The notes under the pieces were generated by a model, which was given only the letters and a program-made list of their open reading frames with translations, was not told the origin of the DNA and made no database searches. This document shows, piece by piece, positions 15,137 to 24,727 of a stretch of 64,000 nucleotides of DNA. Each line of letters begins with the position of its first letter. Position 1 is the first letter of the stretch. A program made the translations under genes and the position numbers. This DNA is from DYJB01 sp963777165. GTDB taxonomy: Bacteria > Chloroflexota > Anaerolineae > Anaerolineales > E44-bin32. The stretch spans positions 186,001 through 250,000 of the forward strand of contig CAVZPO010000023.1 in the NCBI GenBank assembly GCA_963777165.1, given 5' to 3'.

Positions 15137-17083
15137 TCAACCGGCGATGATGCGGCCCATCGGTTCGAGGGAGTACCCTGGAAGAGCGGCCACGGACCGG
15201 CGAAACTCCTGGTCGTCGAGAAGGTCGAGCAGGGGGCGCAGGAAGGGGCCGTCGTAGTGTTCGCGTGGAATCACCAGGTCGTAGCGTTCGCTAAACAGCG
15301 GCACGAAGCCAAGCGAGAGCGCCTCGGCCGCGGCGCGTATCCCCAGACCGCACGCCGCGCGCCCTGAGGCTATCGAAGCTGCCACGGCCAGGTGGGTGTA
15401 CTCCTCGTGTTCGTAGCCGCGAATCGAGGCGGCGTCGATGCCGGCTTTTTCCAGGTGGAAATCGAGCAACACTCGCGTCCCGGCGCCTCGCTGCCGGTTG
15501 ACGAACGGCACGCCCGCCGCGGCCAGATCGGCCAGCCCGGTCAGCCCATGTGGGTTGCCGGGAGCCACGATCAGCCCCTGCTCGCGCCCGACGAGGCCGA
15601 TGACGACCACCGGTGTCTGGGGCAGATACTCACCGATGTAGCGCAGGTTGTATTCGCCTGACTCGGGGTCGAGCAGGTGACTGCCGGCGAGGTGGGCTTC
15701 ACCCCTGCGCAGTGCAACCAGCCCGCCGAGGCTGCCGACGTTGGCCGAGGCCAGGCGGCGACCGCGCCCGGCCAGGAACTGCGCCATCAGGTCGAGGGTC
15801 AGGTCGTGCGAACCGAGGGCGACGATCGTGCGCTCAATCTCGTCCGGGCGCCGGTACAGTTGGACGCGCACCAACTGGCCGGCCTCAAGGCCTTGCGCGC
15901 CAGCCGGGATGCGCACGATGCCATCGGCGCGGACCATCGATGTCAGGACCCCGGCGCCGCGCGCCAGCGGGGCGGCGATCAATCGACGGCCGACCCGGCC
16001 CACGGTTACACGCAGGAATTCCTCGTCCCCGATGGACGAGTGCACCTTGCGGGTCATGACCGCCTCGATCTCCCCCGGCGCGGACGGGGTGCGGCCCAGC
16101 CATCGCTCGATCAGCGGCTGGACGAAGATCTCGCCTGTCAACGCGGCGGACACCGGGTAGCCGGGGACGCCGATCGCGGGCAAGGTCCTTCCTTCGACTT
16201 CGATCATTCCCAGGATCACCGGATGACCGGGGCGTACTGCGACGCCATGGACCAGTACTTCGCCCAAGGAGGCGACGACCGAGGCGGAGAAATCCTCCGA
16301 GCCGGCGGATGATCCGGCGTTGATCAGGATCAGGTCCGCGCCGTCGGCGGCGGCCCGCCGCACTGCGGCGGTGATCTGTACCAGGTCATCCGGCACAATC
16401 GTCAAGCGTCGCGGCTCGCCCCCCCAGTCGCGCACCTGCGCTCCCAATACCAGCGAATTGAACTCGATGATCTGACCGGCGGTCGCCGGGCTGCCCGGGG
16501 CGACGAGCTCGCTTCCGGTTGGCAGGATCGCAACCCGCGGGCGGCGGCGGACCAGGACGTCCGCGTATCCGCTCCCGGCGAGCGCTCCGAGATCGACCGG
16601 ACGCAGGATGTGTCCGGCGGGAAGGACAAGTTCGCTGGCGACGATGTCTTCGCCCATGGGGCGGATATGCGACCAGGGGACGACAGCGGCCCGCAAACGG
16701 ATCGACAGGAGTGTGGCGCGCCGTCCATCGCCGATCGGCTCAGCGTCCTCGATCGGAACGACTGCATCGGCCCACCCAGGCAGGGGGTCTCCCGTGTCGA
16801 CGTAGACGGCCTGGTCTCCGAGGCGAAGCTCAACCGGCGAGCGGTCATTGGCGCCACGGGTGGACTCCGCGCTGAGCGCGTAACCATCCATCGCCGACGC
16901 ATGGTAGTTCGGCGATGACTGGCGGGCCCAGATCGGCTCGGCCGTCACACGCCCCAGAGCTTCCTCGAGCGGGATTGATTCTCCCGGGAGTGGGCCGGAG
17001 AGGCCGGCTGCCGTCAGCGCCATCATCAGCCGATCCCAGGCCTGGGCGAGCGGGACGTCGTGGAGGAAGACGTTGTCAGTCAT
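15137..17083 (-). CDS. MoeA-like molybdopterin molybdotransferase fused to a PBP-like substrate-binding domain
   Basis: The 648-residue protein has an N-terminal MoeA part (about 1-405) with YHASAMDGYAL, GDPLPGWADAVVPIEDAE, ILPTGSELV, NAGSSAGSEDFS and PGHPVILG. The C-terminal part (about 430-648) belongs to the PBP-like family related to molybdate-binding and LysR effector domains, with FVNRQRGAGTRVLLDF and EYTHLAVAASIASGRAACG. The MoeA part inserts molybdenum into molybdopterin. The binding domain may sense or deliver molybdate or tungstate. The moeA paralogue lies 11 bases upstream on the same strand. Two MoeA paralogues are frequent where both Mo and W enzymes are made, but that is inference. 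Confidence 0.92.
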   Translation of the reverse strand: MTDNVFLHDVPLAQAWDRLMMALTAAGLSGPLPGESIPLEEALGRVTAEPIWARQSSPNYHASAMDGYALSAESTRGANDRSPVELRLGDQAVYVDTGDPLPGWADAVVPIEDAEPIGDGRRATLLSIRLRAAVVPWSHIRPMGEDIVASELVLPAGHILRPVDLGALAGSGYADVLVRRRPRVAILPTGSELVAPGSPATAGQIIEFNSLVLGAQVRDWGGEPRRLTIVPDDLVQITAAVRRAAADGADLILINAGSSAGSEDFSASVVASLGEVLVHGVAVRPGHPVILGMIEVEGRTLPAIGVPGYPVSAALTGEIFVQPLIERWLGRTPSAPGEIEAVMTRKVHSSIGDEEFLRVTVGRVGRRLIAAPLARGAGVLTSMVRADGIVRIPAGAQGLEAGQLVRVQLYRRPDEIERTIVALGSHDLTLDLMAQFLAGRGRRLASANVGSLGGLVALRRGEAHLAGSHLLDPESGEYNLRYIGEYLPQTPVVVIGLVGREQGLIVAPGNPHGLTGLADLAAAGVPFVNRQRGAGTRVLLDFHLEKAGIDAASIRGYEHEEYTHLAVAASIASGRAACGLGIRAAAEALSLGFVPLFSERYDLVIPREHYDGPFLRPLLDLLDDQEFRRSVAALPGYSLEPMGRIIAG

Positions 17084-17094
17084 CGGGGCGGCGC

Positions 17095-18333
17095 CTAGAA
17101 AAGCAGGACCTCCACCATTTCCCCGGCGGCCAGCCCGTTGGCGTCCGTGGGGACGCGGACCAGGCCATCCGCGCGGACGAGGGTGAAGATCAGATTCGAC
17201 TTCCCGAAGACCGGCTCGGCGTCGAAGGAGCCCTCATCTCCCGTCACCCGCACCGGGACATAGTCCTCTCGGCCGGCCTCGGAGGGGATGTTCATCATCA
17301 GCCGCGCGTGAACTCGCGGGGAGAGGCGCGGCGCCCGCAGCCCAAGCATCCTGCGCAGCAGCGGGGCAACGAACAAACCGGCGACGACCAGCGCGCTCAC
17401 CGGGTTCCCCGGGAGGCCGATGACCGGCTTGCCGGAACAGACCGCCAGGATGGTTGGTTTGCCCGGCTTGAGCGCCACGCCGTGAGCAAGGACGCCCGGA
17501 GGGCCAAGGGTGGCGATGATCTCGGAGGTAATGTCGCGCGTGCTGACCGACGAGCCGGCGGTGATCAGAACGACATCACACGCGGCGTGAGCCTGGCGCG
17601 CCGCAAGCTCGAGCGCTTCGCGCTGGTCCGGCAGGATACCGTACAGCACCGGCTCTCCGCCGGCCTGGGTGACGACCGCCGCAAGCGTGTACGTATTGAC
17701 GTCGCGCACCTGACCCGGCAGCGGATCGACCTCCGGTGCAACGACTTCGTCGCCGGTAGACAGGATGCCGACAAGCGGGGGGCGGACGACACGGACGCGA
17801 GTGAACCCAAGCGCCATCAATCCGCCGATCTCCTGTGCCCGAAGCCGAGAACCGCGCAGCAGGACGGTCTCCCCGGGTTGGACATCCTCCCCGACCTGCA
17901 GGACGTTCATCCCCGGTGCGGCCGGGCGCAGGATCTCGATCTCGCCCGGACGCGAGACTTGTGTGTCCTCGACCATCACTACCGCGTCCGCGCCGGCGGG
18001 GACCATGCCTCCGGTGTGGACCAGCGCCGCCTTGCCGCGTGTGAGCTCGAGCGTGGTCAGCGCGCCCATCGGCACCTCGCCGGCCAGGCTCAGGTATGCC
18101 GGCAGGCTGGCGGAGGCGCCGAAGGTGTCGGGGGCGCGCACGGCGTAACCATCGACCGACGAGCGCGGGAAGGGCGGCAGCGCGTGGGGGGCGCGCAGGT
18201 CTTCGGCCAGGACGCGCCCGAGCGACTCCTGGGTTGGGATGCTTTGTTCCCCGAGGCCCGCGCCTTGCGGCAGCGCGTCCAGCAGGTGAGCGAGGGCATC
18301 GGCCGGGGTTTGAAGTCGCAGGAATTCTGGCAT
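17095..18333 (-). CDS. moeA: molybdopterin molybdotransferase
   Basis: From the ATG at 18333 the protein has 412 residues, the usual MoeA length. The frame opens to 18711, but the extra part overlaps the UbiA-like gene. Signatures are PPFPRSSVDGYAVRAPDTFG, VHTGGMVPAGADAVVMVEDT, LLRGSRLRAQEIGG, ILSTGDEVV, TAGSSVSTRDI and VIGLPGNPVSALV. It catalyses insertion of molybdate into adenylylated molybdopterin. The start lies two bases after the UbiA-like stop, which suggests translational coupling, and the MoeA-PBP fusion gene follows 11 bases later. Confidence 0.94.
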   Translation of the reverse strand: MPEFLRLQTPADALAHLLDALPQGAGLGEQSIPTQESLGRVLAEDLRAPHALPPFPRSSVDGYAVRAPDTFGASASLPAYLSLAGEVPMGALTTLELTRGKAALVHTGGMVPAGADAVVMVEDTQVSRPGEIEILRPAAPGMNVLQVGEDVQPGETVLLRGSRLRAQEIGGLMALGFTRVRVVRPPLVGILSTGDEVVAPEVDPLPGQVRDVNTYTLAAVVTQAGGEPVLYGILPDQREALELAARQAHAACDVVLITAGSSVSTRDITSEIIATLGPPGVLAHGVALKPGKPTILAVCSGKPVIGLPGNPVSALVVAGLFVAPLLRRMLGLRAPRLSPRVHARLMMNIPSEAGREDYVPVRVTGDEGSFDAEPVFGKSNLIFTLVRADGLVRVPTDANGLAAGEMVEVLLF

Positions 18334-18335
18334 GT

Positions 18336-19229
18336 TCAGCTCAACAGGAACCCAGTCAAGATGAAATAGGCCGTCAGGACAAGAAGGGCGGTGGCGATGG
18401 AGACCATGGTGCGCCAGTGAGGCGGGTAGCCATGGCGGATGCGCTGCATCTGCCAGATCTGCGCCGCGGCCAGCGGGAGGACGATCGCGCCGCCGATTCC
18501 GATTCTCGAAGGCAGGCCGCCGGCAAGGGCCGCCGCCAGAAGCACGGCGGCCGCCAGGACGGCAGCGTCGTGAAGCCGCATCCCGGTCTCCCAACCGATG
18601 CGCACGAGCATCGAGCGCCGTTCGCGCAGCAAGTCGCCGGCGTATTCGGGGAGCCGTCGCGTGATCAACATGGCAAAGGTCAAGGCGATCAGCGGCGCCG
18701 TAGCGAGCCACACCAGGCGATGCAACTCGCCGGTTTGAAGTGCGAAGGCATACGACGGCACGAGTCCGGCCAGGCCGATCGACGCTGCGAGCTCACCGTA
18801 GCCGCTGGTGGCAAGACGCAGCGGCGGGACGCCGTAGGCGAAGGCGAGCATGATCCCGATCCCCAGCAGCAGCCATGAACCGAGGGGAGCCCCACGCTGC
18901 ACGGCAAGGCCGCTGAGCACGATTGCCAGCAGCCCGGCGACGATGATCGCGGCGTAGAGCGGCACCTTGCGGGAGGCGCTGGCTGGACGGGCGGCATCGG
19001 CCTGAGGAGTGCCGACCGGTTCGGAAAGCAGCGAGAAATAGACCTGCAGGTATTGGCCCACAAGCAAGACGGCGGTGACCACGAACCATCCAAGGAGCAG
19101 CCGGGCCCGATCGATGGGCAACCCGAGGTAGTCCGCCGCGGCGGCGCCGATGGAGTAGCACAAGGTCCCGATGGCCAGCCAGCCCGGGTTCGAAAGGCGC
19201 ACGAAGGAGAACAGAGTGGACCGAGTCAT
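18336..19229 (-). CDS. UbiA-like prenyltransferase family membrane protein
   Basis: The start at 19229 gives 298 residues with about eight hydrophobic helices. The N-terminus FVRLSNPGWLAIGTLCYSIGAAA and LAFAYGVPPLRL are typical of the MenA/UbiA superfamily, which attaches polyprenyl chains to aromatic acceptors. The usual first Asp-rich motif (NDxxD) is not visible; the corresponding place reads QYLQVYFSLLSEP. Catalysis is therefore doubtful, and this may be a divergent or non-catalytic member. It is tightly packed with moeA. No quinone-pathway genes are adjacent. Confidence 0.7.
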   Translation of the reverse strand: MTRSTLFSFVRLSNPGWLAIGTLCYSIGAAAADYLGLPIDRARLLLGWFVVTAVLLVGQYLQVYFSLLSEPVGTPQADAARPASASRKVPLYAAIIVAGLLAIVLSGLAVQRGAPLGSWLLLGIGIMLAFAYGVPPLRLATSGYGELAASIGLAGLVPSYAFALQTGELHRLVWLATAPLIALTFAMLITRRLPEYAGDLLRERRSMLVRIGWETGMRLHDAAVLAAAVLLAAALAGGLPSRIGIGGAIVLPLAAAQIWQMQRIRHGYPPHWRTMVSIATALLVLTAYFILTGFLLS

Positions 19230-19338
19230 GGCATTCACGGATGGACACGTCACCAAGGCGGGCGGAAGTGCCGAGGAGCGACCTGCCTGGCCCTCAGGAT
19301 AGCGCGAGGCCTGCATTCCTTCAAGGGAAGAACCGGGT

Positions 19339-19371
19339 CGACTTCCGAAGGCCACCCGACTTGAAAAGTCG
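19339..19371. repeat. palindromic repeat family B (CGACTT...AAGTCG)
   Basis: CGACTTCCGAAG at 19339-19350 is followed by CGACTT-GAA-AAGTCG at 19357-19371, a compact hairpin just beyond the SDR stop (19379). It shares the CGACTTCCGAAG core with the longer inverted repeat at 32437-32471. Confidence 0.6.
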
Positions 19372-19378
19372 AGCGCGG

Positions 19379-20113
19379 TCATAGCGAGACGAACTGATTG
19401 CCCCCGTCGACGAGCAGCGCTTCGCCGGTGACAAAATCGTTCTCAAGCAGGAACCGGACGCTGCGAGCAACATCGCCGGGCGTCCCGCTCCGTCGCAGGG
19501 GGAGGGAGTCCCCCAGCGTTCGCCACCGGTCGTCCGTCATCCGATCGGGCTTGAGCACCGGGCCGGGGACGACGGCGTTCACCCGGATTTCCGGCGCCAG
19601 GGCCAGCGCCGCGACTTGAGTGAGAGCGAGCACACCGGCCTTGCTGATCGAGTGGAGAGGGAAGCGCGGCCACGGTTGCAGGCCGGCGATGTCGGCGAGG
19701 TTGACGATCACACCGCCGCCGGCACGTCGGATCCGGATCGCGGCCTGCTGCAGCACGAAGAATGCAGCCTTGAGGTTCAGATCCATCGTCGCCTGCCAAT
19801 CGCTTTCCGAAGCGGTGAGGAGATCGCCTGGGAGCATGACGGCGGCGCTGTTGATCAGGGCGTGCAGGGGCCCCGCTCCGTCGATTTCTTCGAACAGGCT
19901 CAAGATCTGGTCGTGGACCCGCAGGTCGGCGCGCAGCGCGAGGGCCTGGGAGCCGAGGCGCCGGATGGCGTCACACGTATCGGCGGCTTCGGCATCGGAC
20001 GCGTGGTGGTGCACGATTAAGTGCGCCCCGGCATCGGCGAGCTCAAGGGCAATGGCCCGGCCGAGGCGCCGCGCCGCGCCGGTCACCAGGATCGTTCTTC
20101 CCGAGAGATCCAT
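19379..20113 (-). CDS. short-chain dehydrogenase/reductase, pteridine-reductase-like, catalytic Tyr replaced
   Basis: This 244-residue Rossmann protein has the nucleotide motif TGAARRLGRA (11-20), NSAAVMLPGD, VIVNLADIAG and the C-terminal VTGEALLVDGG. RLG after the first glycines and an Asp in NLAD are features of pteridine reductases (PTR1/FolM). The catalytic YxxxK reads His154-Ser-Ile-Ser-Lys158, encoded by CAC rather than TAC. Either the enzyme is inactive or altered, or one base is wrong. It lies 12 bases downstream of the lipoprotein gene in the same minus-strand run. Confidence 0.88.
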   Translation of the reverse strand: MDLSGRTILVTGAARRLGRAIALELADAGAHLIVHHHASDAEAADTCDAIRRLGSQALALRADLRVHDQILSLFEEIDGAGPLHALINSAAVMLPGDLLTASESDWQATMDLNLKAAFFVLQQAAIRIRRAGGGVIVNLADIAGLQPWPRFPLHSISKAGVLALTQVAALALAPEIRVNAVVPGPVLKPDRMTDDRWRTLGDSLPLRRSGTPGDVARSVRFLLENDFVTGEALLVDGGNQFVSL

Positions 20114-20125
20114 CGGCCGCCGAGG

Positions 20126-20869
20126 TCAGGGAGTCGGAGGGGTCGGCGCGGCAGGGGCCTCGAGTTCGGCACGCAGCCGCTCGGAATACGCCCGGACCAG
20201 GTCCTGCAAATCGAATCCGGGCTGCGCCCCGCGCGGCACCAGGAGGGCGATATAGGCCGCACTTGACCCCTGACGCAGGAGGACGACCTGCGTGCTGTAT
20301 CGGGAATCGTGATACAGGATCGTGCCCTCCGCGGCAGCACTTGCGGTGCCGATGTCGGCGAAGCCATCCAGCGCCCGCGACGAGCCCTCCAGGCGCCCGA
20401 GGACGCCAGCAAGGACTTCGATCAACGTCGTCGGCGTTTCAATCCAGCGGGCGAATCCTTCTTCTTCGGAGGGCGTCCCGAGCAGGGCGGCGACGGAAAT
20501 CACGAGGGTGCCGCCGGTGGGATCCTCGAACATGGCGATGGCTTGTGGTTGGAGGACGCCGGCGGCGAGGATCGCCGGGGACAGGCCGTATGAAATCGGC
20601 TGGCTGGGGGCATAGCCCCCCGGCAGATCGGACAGTCGAAGCGCGGGGACCTCCTTCTTTGGTGTGTCGGTTGCGGCCTGCTCCGGTCGGGTGGTCGGCT
20701 TGGCCGTGGGCTGGGATCCCGACGGCGGAGTCGGTGTCCAGACCGGGGGCAAAGCGACTCCGATGGGTGTGAGCGTCGCGGCGGGCGCGACCGCCGTCGG
20801 CGCCGCGCCGAAGGGAAGCGTGCAGGCGGTGAGCAACAACATCCAGGGGAACAGGCTCAGGCGTTTCAT
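20126..20869 (-). CDS. lipoprotein of unknown function
   Basis: The protein is 247 residues from the ATG at 20869, preceded by GAGGTG. The lipobox is LLTAC with Cys16. A Thr/Pro/Ala-rich linker occupies about 20-75. A globular domain follows with LPGGYAPSQ, IAMFEDPTGGTLVI and VVLLRQGSSAAYIALL. I do not recognise the family. It lies between proline dehydrogenase and the SDR, with gaps of 12-18 bases, so it is probably co-transcribed with them. Confidence 0.8.
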   Translation of the reverse strand: MKRLSLFPWMLLLTACTLPFGAAPTAVAPAATLTPIGVALPPVWTPTPPSGSQPTAKPTTRPEQAATDTPKKEVPALRLSDLPGGYAPSQPISYGLSPAILAAGVLQPQAIAMFEDPTGGTLVISVAALLGTPSEEEGFARWIETPTTLIEVLAGVLGRLEGSSRALDGFADIGTASAAAEGTILYHDSRYSTQVVLLRQGSSAAYIALLVPRGAQPGFDLQDLVRAYSERLRAELEAPAAPTPPTP

Positions 20870-20887
20870 AACACCTCGCAAGACAGT

Positions 20888-21853
<966 letters not shown>

Positions 21854-21992
21854 GCTCCCATTCGATGGGGCCGGGCGGGGCACCGTACCGGAGGAGGTCT
21901 CGATCCGCTTCCGGGGGAGGGTGACACGCCGGCGGTCGAGTGCGGACGGGGGCGAATTGTAGCAGGAAATCTGGAAGCGCCAAGTCGGGTGG

Positions 21993-21998
21993 TAGAAT
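21993..21998 (+). promoter_or_regulatory. -10 box TAGAAT for the LCP gene
   Basis: TAGAAT lies 9 bases before the ATG at 22008, so transcription would start at or next to the start codon. A weak -35 (CTGGAA, 21971-21976) is 16 bases upstream. A leaderless mRNA is likely. Confidence 0.5.
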
Positions 21999-22007
21999 GC
22001 CGGCCCG

Positions 22008-22964
22008 ATGGACGCCACCCAACCGCACGTCGTTGACGCGAGCCCGCGCGCCGCCCTGGAGGCCGCAGACACCACCGCGCCCCACCGCAGCTCGGCTCCC
22101 ATCCCGCGGCTCGGGCCGTCGGAGGGGATGGAGCCGGATCGAAAACCGCGCCGATCTCGGCGCGGCGCCGTCCTTCTGGGGTTGGCCTTGGGCGTGTGTA
22201 CTGCGCTCTACCTGATGGGCCCCTGGCGAACCACCGTACTCTTGCTGGGGATCGACCGTGCGCCGGAAGGGACGGCCGTCGCGCGCAGCGATACCATGAT
22301 CTTGCTGACCATCGTGCCGCCGGCCGGGTACACCGGGATACTCTCGCTCCCGCGTGACATGTGGGTGACGGTCCCCGGGGTGGGCGTGAATCGAATCAAC
22401 ACGGCGCACTTCTTCGGCGAGTCGCAGGCTGCCGGATCGGGACCCCGGCTGGCGGTTGACACCGTCCGCCACAACTTCGGGCTGGACGTCGACGGATACG
22501 TGCGGCTGTCCTTCGCGGGGATCGTCGAGTCGGTCGATGCGCTTGGGGGCCTCGTCGTCGATCTCCCCACGCCGATGTCCGGCTACAGCGCCGGACGTCA
22601 CCGGCTGAACGGCACGCAGGCGCTGGCCTTCGTTCGCGACCGGGCGGGCAGCGACGACTTCTTCCGCATGGGGAGGGGCCAGCTATTCTTGCGTGCTGCA
22701 CTGCGCCAGATGGCCAACCCGCTGACCTGGCCGCGCCTGCCGCTCGCCGCAGCCGCGCTGCTGCGATCGCTGGATACGGACCTCCCGCCTTGGGAGTGGC
22801 CGCGCCTCGCCTTCGCCCTGGTGCGTTCGGGCGCGGACGGGATCGATGGCCGGACGATTACTCGCGAGATGGTCTTCCCCTTCCAGACCGACCAGGGGGC
22901 ACAGGTGCTCGAGCCGAACTGGGAACGAATCAATCCGCTGTTGATGGAGATGTTCGGCCAGTAG
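22008..22964 (+). CDS. LytR-CpsA-Psr (LCP) family glycopolymer transferase
   Basis: The protein has 318 residues: a cytoplasmic N-terminus of about 45, one membrane helix (about 50-68) and an LCP catalytic domain. Motifs are LLLGIDRAP, RSDTMILLTI, LSLPRDMWV, RINTAHFFG and ALAFVRDRAGSDDFFRMGRGQ. LCP enzymes move lipid-linked glycopolymers onto peptidoglycan or other acceptors outside the membrane. It is a single gene divergent from proline dehydrogenase. Confidence 0.92.
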   Translation: MDATQPHVVDASPRAALEAADTTAPHRSSAPIPRLGPSEGMEPDRKPRRSRRGAVLLGLALGVCTALYLMGPWRTTVLLLGIDRAPEGTAVARSDTMILLTIVPPAGYTGILSLPRDMWVTVPGVGVNRINTAHFFGESQAAGSGPRLAVDTVRHNFGLDVDGYVRLSFAGIVESVDALGGLVVDLPTPMSGYSAGRHRLNGTQALAFVRDRAGSDDFFRMGRGQLFLRAALRQMANPLTWPRLPLAAAALLRSLDTDLPPWEWPRLAFALVRSGADGIDGRTITREMVFPFQTDQGAQVLEPNWERINPLLMEMFGQ

Positions 22965-23065
22965 ACCTCGGCACCCGCTACCGGGCCAGTAATGCCGCGA
23001 AGCTCGCAACGTGGGCTGGCAGCATGGCCGAGGTCTTCCTGAGAACCGGCCGAGTTACATTGATG

Positions 23066-23092
23066 GTAGGGGCAGGGCATGCCGCCCCCTAC
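23066..23092. repeat. dispersed palindrome family A, second copy
   Basis: GTAGGGG (23066-23072) and CCCCTAC (23086-23092) flank a GC-rich core containing GGGCATGCC. It is a variant of the 14798-14825 palindrome: the same outer arms and central GCATGC, but a different inner arm. Confidence 0.65.
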
Positions 23093-23334
23093 GGCTGATT
23101 GTGTTGGACTGGCCTTCCTCCGGGACGAGATCGCAACGAGCGGGCTATGGTCCCAATCGACTTGAGGCGCGGCGTCGTCTGCCGTTGGTCCTGCTCGCGG
23201 CTGGTGACCGCAGGCCCGGACTGCGAGGTCCGCACGAGCGTCGCCTCATGGGCGGAGGATGCAGCCTAAACGCCGCGGCGACATGCGTCGTGAGCGCGGG
23301 TCTCATGCCGTGGCCTCGCCCTTGGGCTTGTAGC

Positions 23335-23352
23335 CGCAGGCTTTAGCCTGCG
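23335..23352. repeat. palindrome family C (CGCAGGCT/AGCCTGCG)
   Basis: CGCAGGCT and AGCCTGCG are separated by TT. It lies about 150 bases upstream of the esterase gene. It is another short dispersed-repeat type; only one copy is seen here. Confidence 0.5.
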
Positions 23353-23500
23353 TGAACCGGACGCAGGACGAGTACCGTGCAGGCCATTGCCTGGCGTGTT
23401 CGGTCTGTGGACGGTGTGCAGTCGGTTTACGCGCTTTTTGCAGTGCGGTTGCACGCCCATGGCCTGGCCGTGACAAGGTGAGTTTGTCCGAAGGACCAGG

Positions 23501-24490
23501 ATGATGATGGCTGCCAGGTTGAGATGTGGACTCATAGTCCTGGTTGTCGTGGCCGGGCTGGCGACGGGCTGTACGCGTGGAACGCAGCTCCGCATCCCGG
23601 ATCCGACGCAATCACCCGCACCGAACGAGGGATCGCCGGCGGTTGAACTCGTCGCCGCGCTTGTTGTGGATGGGCGCGAACGATCGTACCGGCTGCACAT
23701 CCCTCCCGGCCTGGTGCCTTCGGCACCGTCGGCGCTGGTGGTAGGGCTGCACGGAGGCGGTGGAAACGGCGCCAACTTGCAGGCCAAGGTCGGGCTGGAT
23801 GCCATAGCCGACCGAGAGGGCTTCCTGGTTGCCTATCCGGATGGGAGCGGCAGGCTCGACGATTACCTGCTCACCTGGAACGCGGGCAACTGCTGCGGCT
23901 ACGCGCTCGATGAACAGGTGGACGACACCGCCTTTCTGCGGGCGATGGTCGCCGACATCGCGCGGACCTATTCGATCGACCCCCGCCGCGTCTACGCCAC
24001 GGGGATGTCGAACGGCGGGATGATGTCGTACCGACTGGCGTGTGAGGCGGCGGACCTGTTTGCCGCCGTAGCACCCGTGGCCGGGGCGCTGAACCTGGAG
24101 TCGTGTGAGCCGTCCGAACCAGTCTCGGTGCTTGCCATCCACGGGACCGCCGACCAGCATGTGCTCTTCGAAGGCGGCGCGCCGGCGGTCACGGTCGATT
24201 CACATCCGCGGATCGACCCATCGGTGCATTACGCCATGACCTATTGGGCGATGCGCGATGGGTGCTCGCTCGAACCGAGGCGAAGCCAGGCGGGCGTCGT
24301 CGTGCATGAGGTCTACACGGGATGTGAGGCCGGCGTGGCCGTCGAGTTGATCGCCGTCGAGGGCGGCGAGCATGCCTGGCCAGGGGCGGTCAAATTCTCC
24401 CCGCAGGGCGACGAGCCATCCCAAGCCTTGAACGCCAGCGAGGCGATCTGGGATTTCTTCGAGGCACATCCGAAGCCCCTCGCACCCTGA
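23501..24490 (+). CDS. secreted PHB-depolymerase/feruloyl-esterase-like lipoprotein
   Basis: The 329-residue protein has a lipobox (LATGC, Cys24) and an alpha/beta-hydrolase domain of the LpqC/polyhydroxybutyrate depolymerase family. The oxyanion segment is GLHGGGGNGANL. The nucleophile serine is in GMSNGGMMSY, the acid is Asp in HGTADQHV, and the histidine is in GGEHAWPG. Members hydrolyse esters such as PHB oligomers or feruloyl esters. The substrate here is unknown. It is probably anchored outside the cytoplasmic membrane. Confidence 0.9.
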   Translation: MMMAARLRCGLIVLVVVAGLATGCTRGTQLRIPDPTQSPAPNEGSPAVELVAALVVDGRERSYRLHIPPGLVPSAPSALVVGLHGGGGNGANLQAKVGLDAIADREGFLVAYPDGSGRLDDYLLTWNAGNCCGYALDEQVDDTAFLRAMVADIARTYSIDPRRVYATGMSNGGMMSYRLACEAADLFAAVAPVAGALNLESCEPSEPVSVLAIHGTADQHVLFEGGAPAVTVDSHPRIDPSVHYAMTYWAMRDGCSLEPRRSQAGVVVHEVYTGCEAGVAVELIAVEGGEHAWPGAVKFSPQGDEPSQALNASEAIWDFFEAHPKPLAP

Positions 24491-24657
24491 ACGATGAGTC
24501 AGGGTCCGCGCGGCGCCCGCCCCGCGCGGGGCGGCCACGATCCGCCCTGTCTGCCGGACTCCGTCCGCCGGCTTCCAGGTGGCCCCGCAAGGCGTGTCTG
24601 AGCGGCGGCGCATCCTTCGCAGCTCATTGGTCGGACGGAATCAGTCCAAACGGCACA

Positions 24658-24687
24658 TTGCCCCGACCCTGCCGTAACGCCTAGAAT
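24658..24687 (+). promoter_or_regulatory. promoter TTGCCC-18-TAGAAT
   Basis: TTGCCC (24658-24663) and TAGAAT (24682-24687) precede the lipoprotein gene at 24728, giving a leader of about 35 bases with GGAGG at 24712-24716. Confidence 0.55.
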
Positions 24688-24727
24688 CTCCACGGACACG
24701 CGTCCCGCGTCGGAGGTAGTTTCAGGT

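Larger units (their letters stand above)
22965..23500. other. gene-free stretch with palindromic repeats
   Basis: I see no supportable gene in these 536 bases. They hold two palindromes, annotated separately at 23066-23092 and 23335-23352, and no clear promoter or terminator. Confidence 0.6.
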
